In this document: in pieces, positions 1 through 6,337 of the stretch
How positions within the stretch are numbered: position 1 is the stretch's first letter
Layout: every line of letters starts with the position of its first letter
DNA from: Chlorobiota bacterium
GTDB lineage: Bacteria > Bacteroidota > Ignavibacteria > SZUA-365 > JAADGX01
Reading direction: 5' to 3'
Assembly (NCBI GenBank): GCA_013152135.1
Contig: JAADGX010000090.1
Location: 1 to 7,699, forward strand
DNA: 7,699 nucleotides
Position numbers and translations under genes: made by a program
The notes under the pieces: model-generated
The model's database searches: none
What the model saw: the letters and a program-made list of their open reading frames with translations, nothing else
Told to the model about the DNA's origin: nothing

Positions 1-1288
1 TAATTGCTTCAATGCTATCCTTGGCACACACGGTTGACAAAACCGTAACTCCCGCCGAGCCGGCCTCGATCAGCGCTTCCGCCTCTTCGCGGTTGTGTAT
101 TTCACCAATCCCGATAATGTCCACATCCTGGCGCATCAGAGCACGAATCAAGTCGGTGTAATTGAAACCGCGCAGATCATCAATCGATATTTGGTTTATC
201 CCATCCAGCTCGATCTCCACCGGGTTCTCCAGCGTGGCGATACTGAGCGACGTGTTGTTGAGAAAATTGAGGGCGGCATACATGGTCATGGTTTTTCCAC
301 AGCCCGGCGGTCCCGCGAACAGGATCACGCCACCCGAGGATTCGAGTATTTCTTCCAGGTTTTCCCGGTCCTGCGGCGACATGCCCAATTCCGGTATGGA
401 GAGTATCTGGCGCTGCTTGCTGAGTATACGCAGTACGATGCGCTCGCCGGTACTTGTCGGAATGATATTCATGCGCGCATTGATTTTCTTGTCCTGGAGG
501 GGAAATACCAGGCGCCCCTCCTGGACTTCATTCTTTTTGAACGCGTCAACGGAACTGCTCTGCCTGATGATGCGCGGGAGAGATTCGACATACGTCCGCG
601 GAAGGGTTACCGCGCGCTGCATCACACCGTCAACACGCATGCGAACGAGAAAAAATCCATCTCTCGTTACTTCGAAATGAATATCACTGGCGGCCAGGTT
701 ATCAGCCGATTCGAGAATTTTGGCAAGGACGGTGGCGGCATTGGGAAGTTCGCCGCTCTTTTCGACGGCGTCGGCCCAATCCTTCCCGCGCGCTTCCACG
801 TCGATAGCTTCAAGGTTCACTTTTGGAACCTTGGGTTTCGTCGTTTCCGCTTTTTTCTCCACCCTCTGGGAAAGGGTTTCAAATAACGAGAGTGGTACGA
901 CAACCGCAAGAATATTCCGTTTAAAAACCTTGCGCAGTTTTTCAATCACCTGCTCGTAGGGTGGATCAATTATCGCAACCGTTGCTTCGTCCTTCTCGAG
1001 AATCAGCGGAAAAGCCCTGTACCGGGTGACAAATTCCCGGTCAACTTCCGGAAAACTGATAGCTGCGAAACGCTCAGAAGATTGAATAAACGGAATGGAA
1101 AAGACCTCGGCGATGATCTTGGCCAGAGCAATATCATCAAGTTTGAATTCCGTAGTAAATGTTTTTGTGATACCGTGGGTTGCCAGGGATTTCCGGGCTT
1201 TGGCGCTCATGGCGGCCAGGTCTTCACGCTTAATCAGCTTTCGCCGAAGCAGAGCCTTCATCAGTTTTTCATCTTCCGGTCTAGCCAT
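1..1288 (-). CDS. GspE/PilB-type secretion or pilus assembly ATPase (3' end outside window)
   Basis: Hexameric motor ATPase of the type II secretion / type IV pilus family, acting at the cytoplasmic face of the inner membrane. 429 residues are visible; the C-terminus lies beyond base 1. Residues 1-170 resemble the MshEN/T2SSE N-terminal domain but lack the RLG-type c-di-GMP motif. The ATPase core starts near ASDIH (200-204), then PTSTGER (to 283), Walker A GPPGCGKT (326-333), Asp box TLENPVE (352-358), Walker B region RQDVDIIGIGEIHN (386-399) and His box AGVTVLSTVCAKDS (412-425). Family consensus is EDPVE, GEIRD and TGHLVLSTLHTND, so the Asp-box D is N, GEIRD is GEIHN, and both His-box histidines are V414 and C421. 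The ATG at 1288 is the only sensible start, because an in-frame TGA lies seven codons upstream. Its Shine-Dalgarno is weak, suggesting coupling to upstream translation. It is the last visible gene of the operon. Family call is sure; whether it drives a pilus or a secretion system is not. Confidence 0.93.
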   Translation of the reverse strand, partial: MARPEDEKLMKALLRRKLIKREDLAAMSAKARKSLATHGITKTFTTEFKLDDIALAKIIAEVFSIPFIQSSERFAAISFPEVDREFVTRYRAFPLILEKDEATVAIIDPPYEQVIEKLRKVFKRNILAVVVPLSLFETLSQRVEKKAETTKPKVPKVNLEAIDVEARGKDWADAVEKSGELPNAATVLAKILESADNLAASDIHFEVTRDGFFLVRMRVDGVMQRAVTLPRTYVESLPRIIRQSSSVDAFKKNEVQEGRLVFPLQDKKINARMNIIPTSTGERIVLRILSKQRQILSIPELGMSPQDRENLEEILESSGGVILFAGPPGCGKTMTMYAALNFLNNTSLSIATLENPVEIELDGINQISIDDLRGFNYTDLIRALMRQDVDIIGIGEIHNREEAEALIEAGSAGVTVLSTVCAKDSIEAI

Positions 1289-1418
1289 TGGCCGTCCGTA
1301 TCCTGTTCAGAAAAGCAAAGTGATGCGATATGACAGCATCGGAGACCCCTGCCATGGAATCCAAGAATTTCGAGGAACATTCGACATGGTGTCGTTCGAC
1401 GAGAAGTTCAAACATCAT
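1281..1418 (-). CDS. Possible 45-residue coupled small ORF between zinc-ribbon and ATPase genes
   Basis: This short reading frame exactly fills the gap between its neighbours. Its first ATG overlaps the stop of the zinc-ribbon gene (ATGA at 1418-1415), a second ATG follows at 1415, and its TAG stop (1283-1281) overlaps the ATPase start by eight bases (ATGGCTAG). The product begins MMFELLVERHH and ends FLNRIRTANG. It has no recognisable domain, no signal peptide and no membrane span; it contains one Cys and several His. The stop/start overlaps on both sides are typical of translationally coupled operon genes and would explain the poor ribosome-binding site of the ATPase gene. It could equally be a non-functional coupling leader or a chance open frame, since 46 codons without a stop is not rare. 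Function unknown. Confidence 0.35.
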   Translation of the reverse strand: MMFELLVERHHVECSSKFLDSMAGVSDAVISHHFAFLNRIRTANG

Positions 1419-1717
1419 TCGAAGAACCTGTCTATGTCGTCCTGGTCAATCTTATCCTCCCCTTCAAATTTCATCTCCAGGCTTTCTTTTATCAGCACCT
1501 CGATCTGCTCGGCGGTGAGTTGATGCCTTGACAAACTACCGTCGCTTTCCCCCGCTTCTCGTTTCAGATCGTCGAGGGATTGTCCACATCCACCACAGTA
1601 TTGATCACCGGGTTGATTTGGAAAAGAACAGCGGCACAGGATTCCCAGGGACTTGCCGCAACGCGAACAAAAAGCTCTCCAACCCTGGTTCTCTGTACCA
1701 CATTGCTCACATATCAT
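1415..1717 (-). CDS. Small double zinc-ribbon protein
   Basis: A 100-residue cytoplasmic protein with two zinc-ribbon knuckle pairs in its first half. The first is C3-x2-C6 with C17-x2-C20 (CEQCGTEN ... FCSRCG). The second is C28-x-C30 with C41-x2-C44 (CRCSFPN ... YCGGCG). The first pair of the second ribbon is spaced CxC instead of the usual CxxC. Residues 60-100 are charged and probably helical, with an acidic end (DQDDIDRFFE). Double zinc ribbons usually act as protein- or nucleic-acid-binding modules; no catalytic role is expected. A strong Shine-Dalgarno (GAGGGGG, 1724-1730) sits six bases before the ATG. It lies 26 bp after the receiver gene and upstream of the motor ATPase, so an adaptor role between receiver and ATPase is a reasonable guess, not shown by sequence. 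DZR family call is firm; partner and function unknown. Confidence 0.85.
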   Translation of the reverse strand: MICEQCGTENQGWRAFCSRCGKSLGILCRCSFPNQPGDQYCGGCGQSLDDLKREAGESDGSLSRHQLTAEQIEVLIKESLEMKFEGEDKIDQDDIDRFFE

Positions 1718-1743
1718 CGAATACCCCCTCTGAAGAAATGGGA

Positions 1744-2115
1744 CTACACTTCGAAACGGTGAATGAGTTCCTGTATTTTTTCACCGGTGAACGGCTTCAT
1801 GAGGAACCAGTCCGCATTAGCCTCTTTCGCTTCCTGGATCGTCTGTTTGGAGACGTAGGCCGAGATCATAACGACGATGGTTGAAGGATCAATCGCCTTT
1901 ATTTTCCGTAATAATTCAATCCCGGAAATCTTTGGCATAACGATGTCGAGAAAAACCAGCGAAGGATAATGTTCGCGAAACAGGAGCAACCCTTCCTCCG
2001 CATCCCCCGCGGTCTTGACGGTAAATCCGAATCGATCCAGATAAGCAGCCAGAACCTTGCGGTTCACCTCCGAATCATCGACAACCAACGCAATTTTTTC
2101 CAACAGTGGATCCAT
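1744..2115 (-). CDS. Stand-alone CheY-like response regulator receiver
   Basis: A 123-residue single-domain receiver with no output domain. Acidic pocket D13-D14, phosphoacceptor D57 (FLDIVMP), switch Ser S85 (MISAY) and the conserved K107-P108 (LMKPF) are all present, so phosphorylation should be possible. The switch aromatic position is probably F104. Length matches the CheY/Spo0F class. The start ATG at 2115 has AAGGTG (minus strand, 2124-2129) eight bases upstream. As first gene of the minus-strand cluster, ahead of the zinc-ribbon protein and the GspE/PilB-type ATPase, it probably passes a histidine-kinase signal to the pilus or secretion machine by protein contact. No kinase gene is in the window. 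The receiver assignment is certain; the target is inferred from position only. Confidence 0.93.
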   Translation of the reverse strand: MDPLLEKIALVVDDSEVNRKVLAAYLDRFGFTVKTAGDAEEGLLLFREHYPSLVFLDIVMPKISGIELLRKIKAIDPSTIVVMISAYVSKQTIQEAKEANADWFLMKPFTGEKIQELIHRFEV

Positions 2116-2158
2116 ATATCCGGCACCTTATTCAATTTCAACGCTCTAAAAACGTTTC

Positions 2159-2207
2159 ACACGTGCATCATTCGATAAGTCCATATGAAACAGTCATCCG
2201 CACGTGT
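2159..2207. repeat. Facing CACGTG-containing 8-bp inverted repeat
   Basis: ACACGTGC at 2159-2166 and its exact reverse complement GCACGTGT at 2200-2207, with 41 bp between the centres of the two CACGTG cores (about four helical turns). The pair straddles the candidate promoter of the receiver operon. Each core is itself a palindrome, so this could be a paired operator. CACGTG also occurs elsewhere in the window, including in coding sequence, so chance is a real alternative. Confidence 0.3.
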
Positions 2208-2213
2208 AGACAA
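2185..2213 (-). promoter_or_regulatory. Candidate promoter for receiver/zinc-ribbon/ATPase operon
   Basis: Read on the minus strand: TTGTCT (2213-2208), a 17-bp spacer, then TTTCAT (2190-2185). Each hexamer matches the sigma-70-type consensus at four of six positions. It would give a leader of about 60 nt before the receiver ATG. The FCB-type TAnnTTTG -7 element was not found, so this is a weak call. Confidence 0.2.
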
Positions 2214-2483
2214 GCAGAAACGATCCAGTCTCTTCCGGATGCACGATGCTACGACATCCAGCGCATACTCCCGTTGTTCATTCCTTCTTAAAACCATGAT
2301 AGTCCTGGTTTTCAATCATTGGGGAATTTAATGGAAAGCAACAGCCTGAGCAATAAACCATCAATATAATTCGTGCGAGATTTTCACGGCGCATTCCTGG
2401 AATATCTCGGTCAAACTGGTACTTTCCAAACGACGAACGAGTTAACGGCATACATTCTTGCACTGAAATGAGGTTATACTTCC

Positions 2484-3203
2484 ATGGACATCAAAGGTAA
2501 GATATCGATCGTTACCGGAGCCAGCAAGGGAATCGGAAAAGCCATCGCCCTGGCCCTGGCGGAAGAGGGCTCACACGTCGCCGTATCCGCGCGCAACCAT
2601 GAATCCCTTCATCAGACCGCCGAATCCATTACAGCGCTTGGAGTTGAATGCCTCGCTTTCACGGGAGACATGGCGTCCGAATCATCGATCACAGCGTTCA
2701 TCGATGCGACCATCACCCGTTTTGGACGACTGGATGTTCTGGTAAACAACGCCGGAGTCGGCCATTTTCATAACATCGCGGATATGCCCACAAATGAATG
2801 GGATGCGATGTTCAATCTCAATGTTCGCGGTATGTTCATCGCCACGCGCCGGGCGATCCCCCACTTGCGGCGTTCCGGTGATTCCTTCGTGGTCAACATT
2901 GCTTCCCTGGCGGGGAAGAATGCTTTTGCGGGCGGAGGGGGCTACGCCGCTTCAAAACACGCAGTGCTGGCTTTCAGTCGCTGCCTCATGTTGGAAGAAC
3001 GCAACAACGGTATTCACGTGGTGGCTATATGCCCCGGATCGGTCAACACGGCCTTTTTCGATTCCCACCGGGACATCAGCCGCGCGAGAACAGAAAACAT
3101 GCTCCTGCCGGAAGACGTGGCGTCAAGCGTGCTCCACGCAATCCGCATGCCCGGGCGAGCCATGGTCAGTGAGATCGACATCCGTCCCAGCATGCCACGG
3201 TAA
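2484..3203 (+). CDS. Classical short-chain dehydrogenase/reductase (SDR)
   Basis: A 239-residue NAD(P)-dependent oxidoreductase with a Rossmann fold. The cofactor motif TGASKGIG is at 11-18, D62 contacts the adenine ring, and NNAG is at 88-91. The catalytic set is complete: N113, S141, Y154 and K158 (YAASK). R37 after the second strand (SAR) favours NADP(H) over NAD(H). The PG motif (CPGSVNT) follows as usual, and the C-terminus ends EIDIRPSMPR as in many FabG-like SDRs. Length is normal. The start ATG at 2484 has GAGG ten bases upstream (2470-2473). It stands alone on the plus strand, divergent from the receiver operon and 178 bp before the Kelch gene. The substrate cannot be read from the sequence; a 3-oxoacyl or other ketone/alcohol reductase is possible, and nearby genes give no pathway hint. 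Confidence 0.93.
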   Translation: MDIKGKISIVTGASKGIGKAIALALAEEGSHVAVSARNHESLHQTAESITALGVECLAFTGDMASESSITAFIDATITRFGRLDVLVNNAGVGHFHNIADMPTNEWDAMFNLNVRGMFIATRRAIPHLRRSGDSFVVNIASLAGKNAFAGGGGYAASKHAVLAFSRCLMLEERNNGIHVVAICPGSVNTAFFDSHRDISRARTENMLLPEDVASSVLHAIRMPGRAMVSEIDIRPSMPR

Positions 3204-3229
3204 TTTGTTCCCGCGTGTTGGCCCTGCAC

Positions 3230-3258
3230 TTGACGATCATTGAAAAAACGTTTAACTT
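3230..3258 (+). promoter_or_regulatory. Candidate promoter for the Kelch/Omp28 gene
   Basis: TTGACG at 3230-3235, a 17-bp spacer, then TAACTT at 3253-3258. The -35 is good (5/6), the -10 poor (3/6). It would give a leader of roughly 115 nt. No terminator is visible between the dehydrogenase stop and this site, so read-through from the dehydrogenase is also possible. Confidence 0.22.
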
Positions 3259-3381
3259 GCACTGTTCGCCGGCTATCAATTTCCTGCCTGCATCAATACT
3301 ACATAATATGCCAGACTCCCTGTCGTCAGGCGTTCTTCTTAGGTGCAATCATCGCTTTCCTACATAACCAAGGAGTGATTC

Positions 3382-5784
3382 ATGAGTAGATTGATACCTT
3401 TCATTTTTCTTTCATTATTGCTCACCTGTTCCGTTTTTTCGCAAGAACTGAGCTTCCCACCGGAGGATCTTCCCCCGGGTATTACCACTGAATCGGCGGC
3501 TCTCCAGAAAGGCACGCCGGATGCGCCTCTGGGTATGTGGACCCGGGGTGCCGATATTCCAGTGGCAAAAATGTTCCACACCGTAGCTTCTCTCGATGGC
3601 TTCGTGTATGTATTCGCGGGTATTACGAAAGGACGATATTTCAATCCAAAATCGTACAAGTATGATGTCTCCAGTGATACATGGACGGCGATATCCGACT
3701 TCCCGTTGACGAAGTTTCTCCTCGGAACAGCCCAAGCAGTCAACGGAAAAATTTACATCATGGCAGGCATGACGGATTTTGGCACGGGTTACCGGCCCAT
3801 TCCGGACGTGTACGAATATGATCCCGCGACGGACACTTACACGAAAAAAGCCAGTATGCCAAAACCACAAGCACGCGCCGTATCGGGCGTCATCGACGGA
3901 AAAATATATGTTATCGGTGGGGTTGCCAGCAGATATTCGATATATAATAAAATTGTACAGGTTTATGACCCCGCGACAAATAGCTGGAGCTCTGCCACGG
4001 ACTATCCCAAAGATGTGAGTTACCTTTCCGCGGCCACGGTCAACAACAAAATCGTTGCTACCGGCGGGTATAACTCGACCTATAGCCCTTCCCGCTACAT
4101 CGCTGATACATACGTCGGTGAACTGGACGGTGGCATACTGAAGTGGACAAAGGTCAAAGATTATCCTCTCGGACCCACGATTCTCATCAGTGGCGTCGGT
4201 GTAGGCAACAAGGCATATTTCTTCGGTGGCCGGGCTTCTGTTTCCGGTAATCCGCCTGCCATTACCTACACATACAGTTACGATCCCGCGACCAACACGT
4301 GGACGGAACTGGAACGCAAACCAACAGGTATGCAATACATGCACCAGGCGGGAACCAATGGCCAACTCGTAGTCGCGCCCGGAGGTCAGGATTTTAACCA
4401 GGAGGCGCTGGCGGTAGTCGAACTCTTGAACACAAATGCCCAGGCAACACCGGTCTTGAAGCTTCACACGACGGAAATCGTAAGAACGATTATGAAAGGC
4501 AGTTTTGCCATTCTCAAAGTGATGATCGAGAACCCGGGGTTGAAAGACCTGACATGGCAGGCCACAAATAACGGTACGACCTGGATTGTTATCAACCCCC
4601 CGACGGGAAAAGTCTTGCCCGGAAAAGCCCAGGAGTTTCTTGTCAAACTGGACGCGGGCAATCTGGACAACGGGAATTATTCAGGAAAGATTACCATTAC
4701 GTCAAACGATCCGGATAATGCCAGCGTAGATATTCCTGTCAACATTTCGGTTCAGGAACAGGCCGTCGATGAGCCCCGGAAGGTCTTCCTGGAAGAGATC
4801 ACCGGCACCTGGTGCGGGTGGTGTCCGTACGGAGCCGATATCATCCGCCAGATGGTCCAAAAATATGCTGAGAACCTGGTCGTCGTTTCCTATCACAACG
4901 GAAAAAATGAACCAATGAAAATCCCCGAGGGGGTAAAAATGATCAATTTCCTGGGGGGGAGCAGCTATCCAAGCGCCACCGTGGACCGGATCAAGTACCC
5001 CGGTGTGCCGAGCCTCTTTATCAATCGTGACAAGTGGGAAGACGCGTATCTTCTCCGCGTTCAAGAGGGCAGCCCCGTAGGCATTACCCTGCGTAATTAC
5101 AGCTACAATGTTTCGACAAAGCAAGTGGAATTCGATGTCGACGTGTTCTTCCACCAGACGCTGAAAACACCCCTCCGTTTGAACGTCATGGTGACGGAAA
5201 GCGGATTGAACTATGCCCAATCAAAGTACCAGCCGAACGAGTTGTTATACCCCTATTATCACAACCACGTCGTCCGGCAGATACTTCCCGACTACATGGG
5301 AACGGCCATCAGTGACGGAGCGCTGATCAGTTCCCAGACCACCGTCACGAAGCACTTCAGTTTCATCAGCGCGGATAGTGCCGCCACGAACGCGAATCTG
5401 GTACTGGTCGTTCATTCGACCGATGGTCAAACACCGGGACCGGTACTGCAGAGCAAGGAAGTCAGCATTATAACCGGTGTTACCGGCATCGACGACGCGG
5501 GAATCCCTGCTTCAATCTCCCTGGATAATTATCCCAATCCCTTCGGCGGGACATCGCTGTCGCCGACAACGAATATTCGATTCGATCTTCCGAACCGGTC
5601 TCACGTTGTCCTCAAAATATTCGATGCGCTTGGACGCCAGGTTGCCACATTGCTGGATGCCGACCGTGATTCGGGCGTGCACTTTGTCGGTTTTGACGGC
5701 TCAAGACTGCCAGCGGGAATGTACTTTTATACGCTGACCGCAGGCAAAACCACGATCACCAGAAAAATGGTGATACAAAAATAG
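3382..5784 (+). CDS. Secreted Kelch-propeller / BACON-like / Omp28-thioredoxin-like protein with T9SS sorting domain
   Basis: An 800-residue exported protein with a strong Shine-Dalgarno (AGGAG, 3371-3375) six bases before ATG. A signal peptide covers residues 1-20, with likely cleavage after VFS20 before Q21; the LLTC stretch is not a good lipobox. Six Kelch blades begin at W53, W101, Y153, W202, W255 and W307, several ending YDPATNTW-like, forming one closed six-bladed propeller to about 351. Residues 357-459 form a BACON-like Ig-type domain (NYSGKITITSND). Residues 463-700 match the Omp28-related thioredoxin-like family: GTWCGWCP with the redox pair C478/C481, and a probable cis-proline at P530 (SYPSATVDR). 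Residues 712-800 are a T9SS type A sorting domain (NYPNPF 716-721, GRQVATLL, RKMVIQK). It should cross by Sec, then T9SS, and be anchored or released at the surface. A thiol-disulfide or binding role is inferred; the substrate is unknown. Domain order is secure, joint function is not. Confidence 0.93.
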   Translation: MSRLIPFIFLSLLLTCSVFSQELSFPPEDLPPGITTESAALQKGTPDAPLGMWTRGADIPVAKMFHTVASLDGFVYVFAGITKGRYFNPKSYKYDVSSDTWTAISDFPLTKFLLGTAQAVNGKIYIMAGMTDFGTGYRPIPDVYEYDPATDTYTKKASMPKPQARAVSGVIDGKIYVIGGVASRYSIYNKIVQVYDPATNSWSSATDYPKDVSYLSAATVNNKIVATGGYNSTYSPSRYIADTYVGELDGGILKWTKVKDYPLGPTILISGVGVGNKAYFFGGRASVSGNPPAITYTYSYDPATNTWTELERKPTGMQYMHQAGTNGQLVVAPGGQDFNQEALAVVELLNTNAQATPVLKLHTTEIVRTIMKGSFAILKVMIENPGLKDLTWQATNNGTTWIVINPPTGKVLPGKAQEFLVKLDAGNLDNGNYSGKITITSNDPDNASVDIPVNISVQEQAVDEPRKVFLEEITGTWCGWCPYGADIIRQMVQKYAENLVVVSYHNGKNEPMKIPEGVKMINFLGGSSYPSATVDRIKYPGVPSLFINRDKWEDAYLLRVQEGSPVGITLRNYSYNVSTKQVEFDVDVFFHQTLKTPLRLNVMVTESGLNYAQSKYQPNELLYPYYHNHVVRQILPDYMGTAISDGALISSQTTVTKHFSFISADSAATNANLVLVVHSTDGQTPGPVLQSKEVSIITGVTGIDDAGIPASISLDNYPNPFGGTSLSPTTNIRFDLPNRSHVVLKIFDALGRQVATLLDADRDSGVHFVGFDGSRLPAGMYFYTLTAGKTTITRKMVIQK

Positions 5785-5843
5785 CTTCGGCATTCGGGCA
5801 CGTGAACCCGACTTTCGTTAAGCCTAAACGAGAAGACGTGCTC

Positions 5844-5894
5844 CAGTTTTGAACAGTTCGCATGAAATTCTTTCATTCAGAATTGTTCAAACTG
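5844..5894 (+). repeat. 51-nt imperfect palindrome / long hairpin after Kelch gene
   Basis: The left arm 5844-5859 pairs with 5880-5894 over 15 base pairs, with one G-U pair and one bulged T (5850). After a small internal loop, ATGAAA (5862-5867) pairs with TTTCAT (5871-5876) around a three-base loop. About 21 pairs form in all. No T-tract follows on either strand, so it is not a standard intrinsic terminator. It could stabilise or process the 3' end of the Kelch mRNA, or be a relic of a small repeat element. Confidence 0.7.
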
Positions 5895-6221
5895 CTCTTG
5901 AAATACAGGTGTTTCTGTAAATGGAGCAAAATATGAGGGATTATTGTTTCGGCATGAAGTTCGCATGAATGCAATCACGATGAGGATCTTGCACCATACG
6001 AAAGATGTTGAAACAAAAACTGCCCTCCTACAGTTTCGCTCTGTTCGCGGAAGCAAGAAAATTGATCTCTGTGGCCAGGGTAACGTATCCATGCGATCTG
6101 ATTTCCTCACCAATTGCATGTATCCTAACGCCCTCCTCACGGAACCCTGGCTATCAGAGATCTTTTAAAAGGTGTTGACCGACACTGCCATTTGCATTTT
6201 CCCAAGGTCCTATCAATTCTG

Positions 6222-6249
6222 AATCCCGGTTGCACACCGGGATTTTTTT
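6222..6249 (+). terminator. Intrinsic terminator, plus strand
   Basis: AATCCCGGT pairs perfectly with ACCGGGATT around a five-base TGCAC loop, and the stem runs into seven consecutive T (6243-6249). It is polar for plus-strand transcripts. The nearest confident plus-strand gene ends 437 bp upstream, so it ends either a long 3' region of the Kelch mRNA or an unrecognised transcript. Confidence 0.85.
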
Positions 6250-6255
6250 ATCCTG

Positions 6256-6293
6256 AAATAAAAAGCGTCCCACCACGCAAGTGATGGGACGCT
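6256..6293 (-). terminator. Intrinsic terminator of the Ig-repeat / small-membrane-protein cluster
   Basis: On the minus strand AGCGTCCCA (6293-6285) pairs with TGGGACGCT (6272-6264). The inner part adds three pairs beyond one mismatch, closing a four-base loop. The stem is followed by TTTTTATTT. It lies about 45 nt after the stop of the 32-residue ORF and about 160 nt after the Ig-repeat gene, consistent with ending their shared transcript. Confidence 0.85.
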
Positions 6294-6337
6294 GCTGTTA
6301 CGCACCTGGAGAAAACCTTTCCAGCAAGGAACCGCTG

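Larger units (their letters stand above)
2116..2483. other. Divergent intergenic region (368 bp), no supported gene
   Basis: Upstream region shared by the minus-strand receiver operon and the plus-strand dehydrogenase. It holds two facing copies of ACACGTGC/GCACGTGT (2159-2166 and 2200-2207), a short inverted repeat AAAACCA/TGGTTTT (2290-2296 and 2306-2312), and a TATAAT hexamer at 2365-2370 on the plus strand that has no good -35 partner. Short open frames on both strands have poor starts and no recognisable product. I see no RNA gene. Confidence 0.6.
5785..6337. other. Intergenic region (553 bp) with palindrome and two opposed terminators
   Basis: It lies between the stop of the Kelch gene and the 32-residue ORF on the other strand. 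It contains the 5844-5894 palindrome, an intrinsic terminator on each strand, and 5895-6221 with no convincing gene. Open frames there (plus 5944-6168 from TTG, plus 6005-6178 from ATG, minus 5877-6140) lack good ribosome-binding sites and have low-complexity, Cys/Arg/Ser-rich products unlike any family I know. A small RNA or long 3' untranslated region is possible. Confidence 0.5.

Noticed and set aside
95..886. Long plus-strand open frame (263 codons)
   Set aside because: Antisense to the ATPase gene, whose minus-strand product has clear family motifs throughout. The plus-strand product shows none.
2290..2312. AAAACCA/TGGTTTT hairpin as a terminator or attenuator
   Set aside because: AT-rich 7-bp stem with a nine-base loop and no clean T-run; no transcript clearly needs it.
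2278..2463. 61-codon minus-strand frame in the divergent intergenic region
   Set aside because: GTG start without a ribosome-binding site, no recognisable product and unusual composition.
3819..4293. Repeated DNA string GATCCCGCGAC in the Kelch gene
   Set aside because: Explained by the shared YDPAT motif of neighbouring Kelch blades; not a separate repeat element.
3415..4467. Long minus-strand open frame (350 codons)
   Set aside because: Shadow of the Kelch propeller coding region; the plus-strand blades are unmistakable.
5813..5835. Short stem TTCGTT/AACGAG after the Kelch stop
   Set aside because: Only five to seven pairs and no T-tract; too weak to call a terminator.
5855..5969. 12-bp direct repeat AGTTCGCATGAA at 5855 and 5958
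   Set aside because: One 12-mer repeat is about what chance gives in a window of this size; flanks are not similar.
5877..6140. 87-codon minus-strand frame overlapping the palindrome
   Set aside because: Poor start, Arg/Cys-rich chance-like product, and it ends inside the hairpin.
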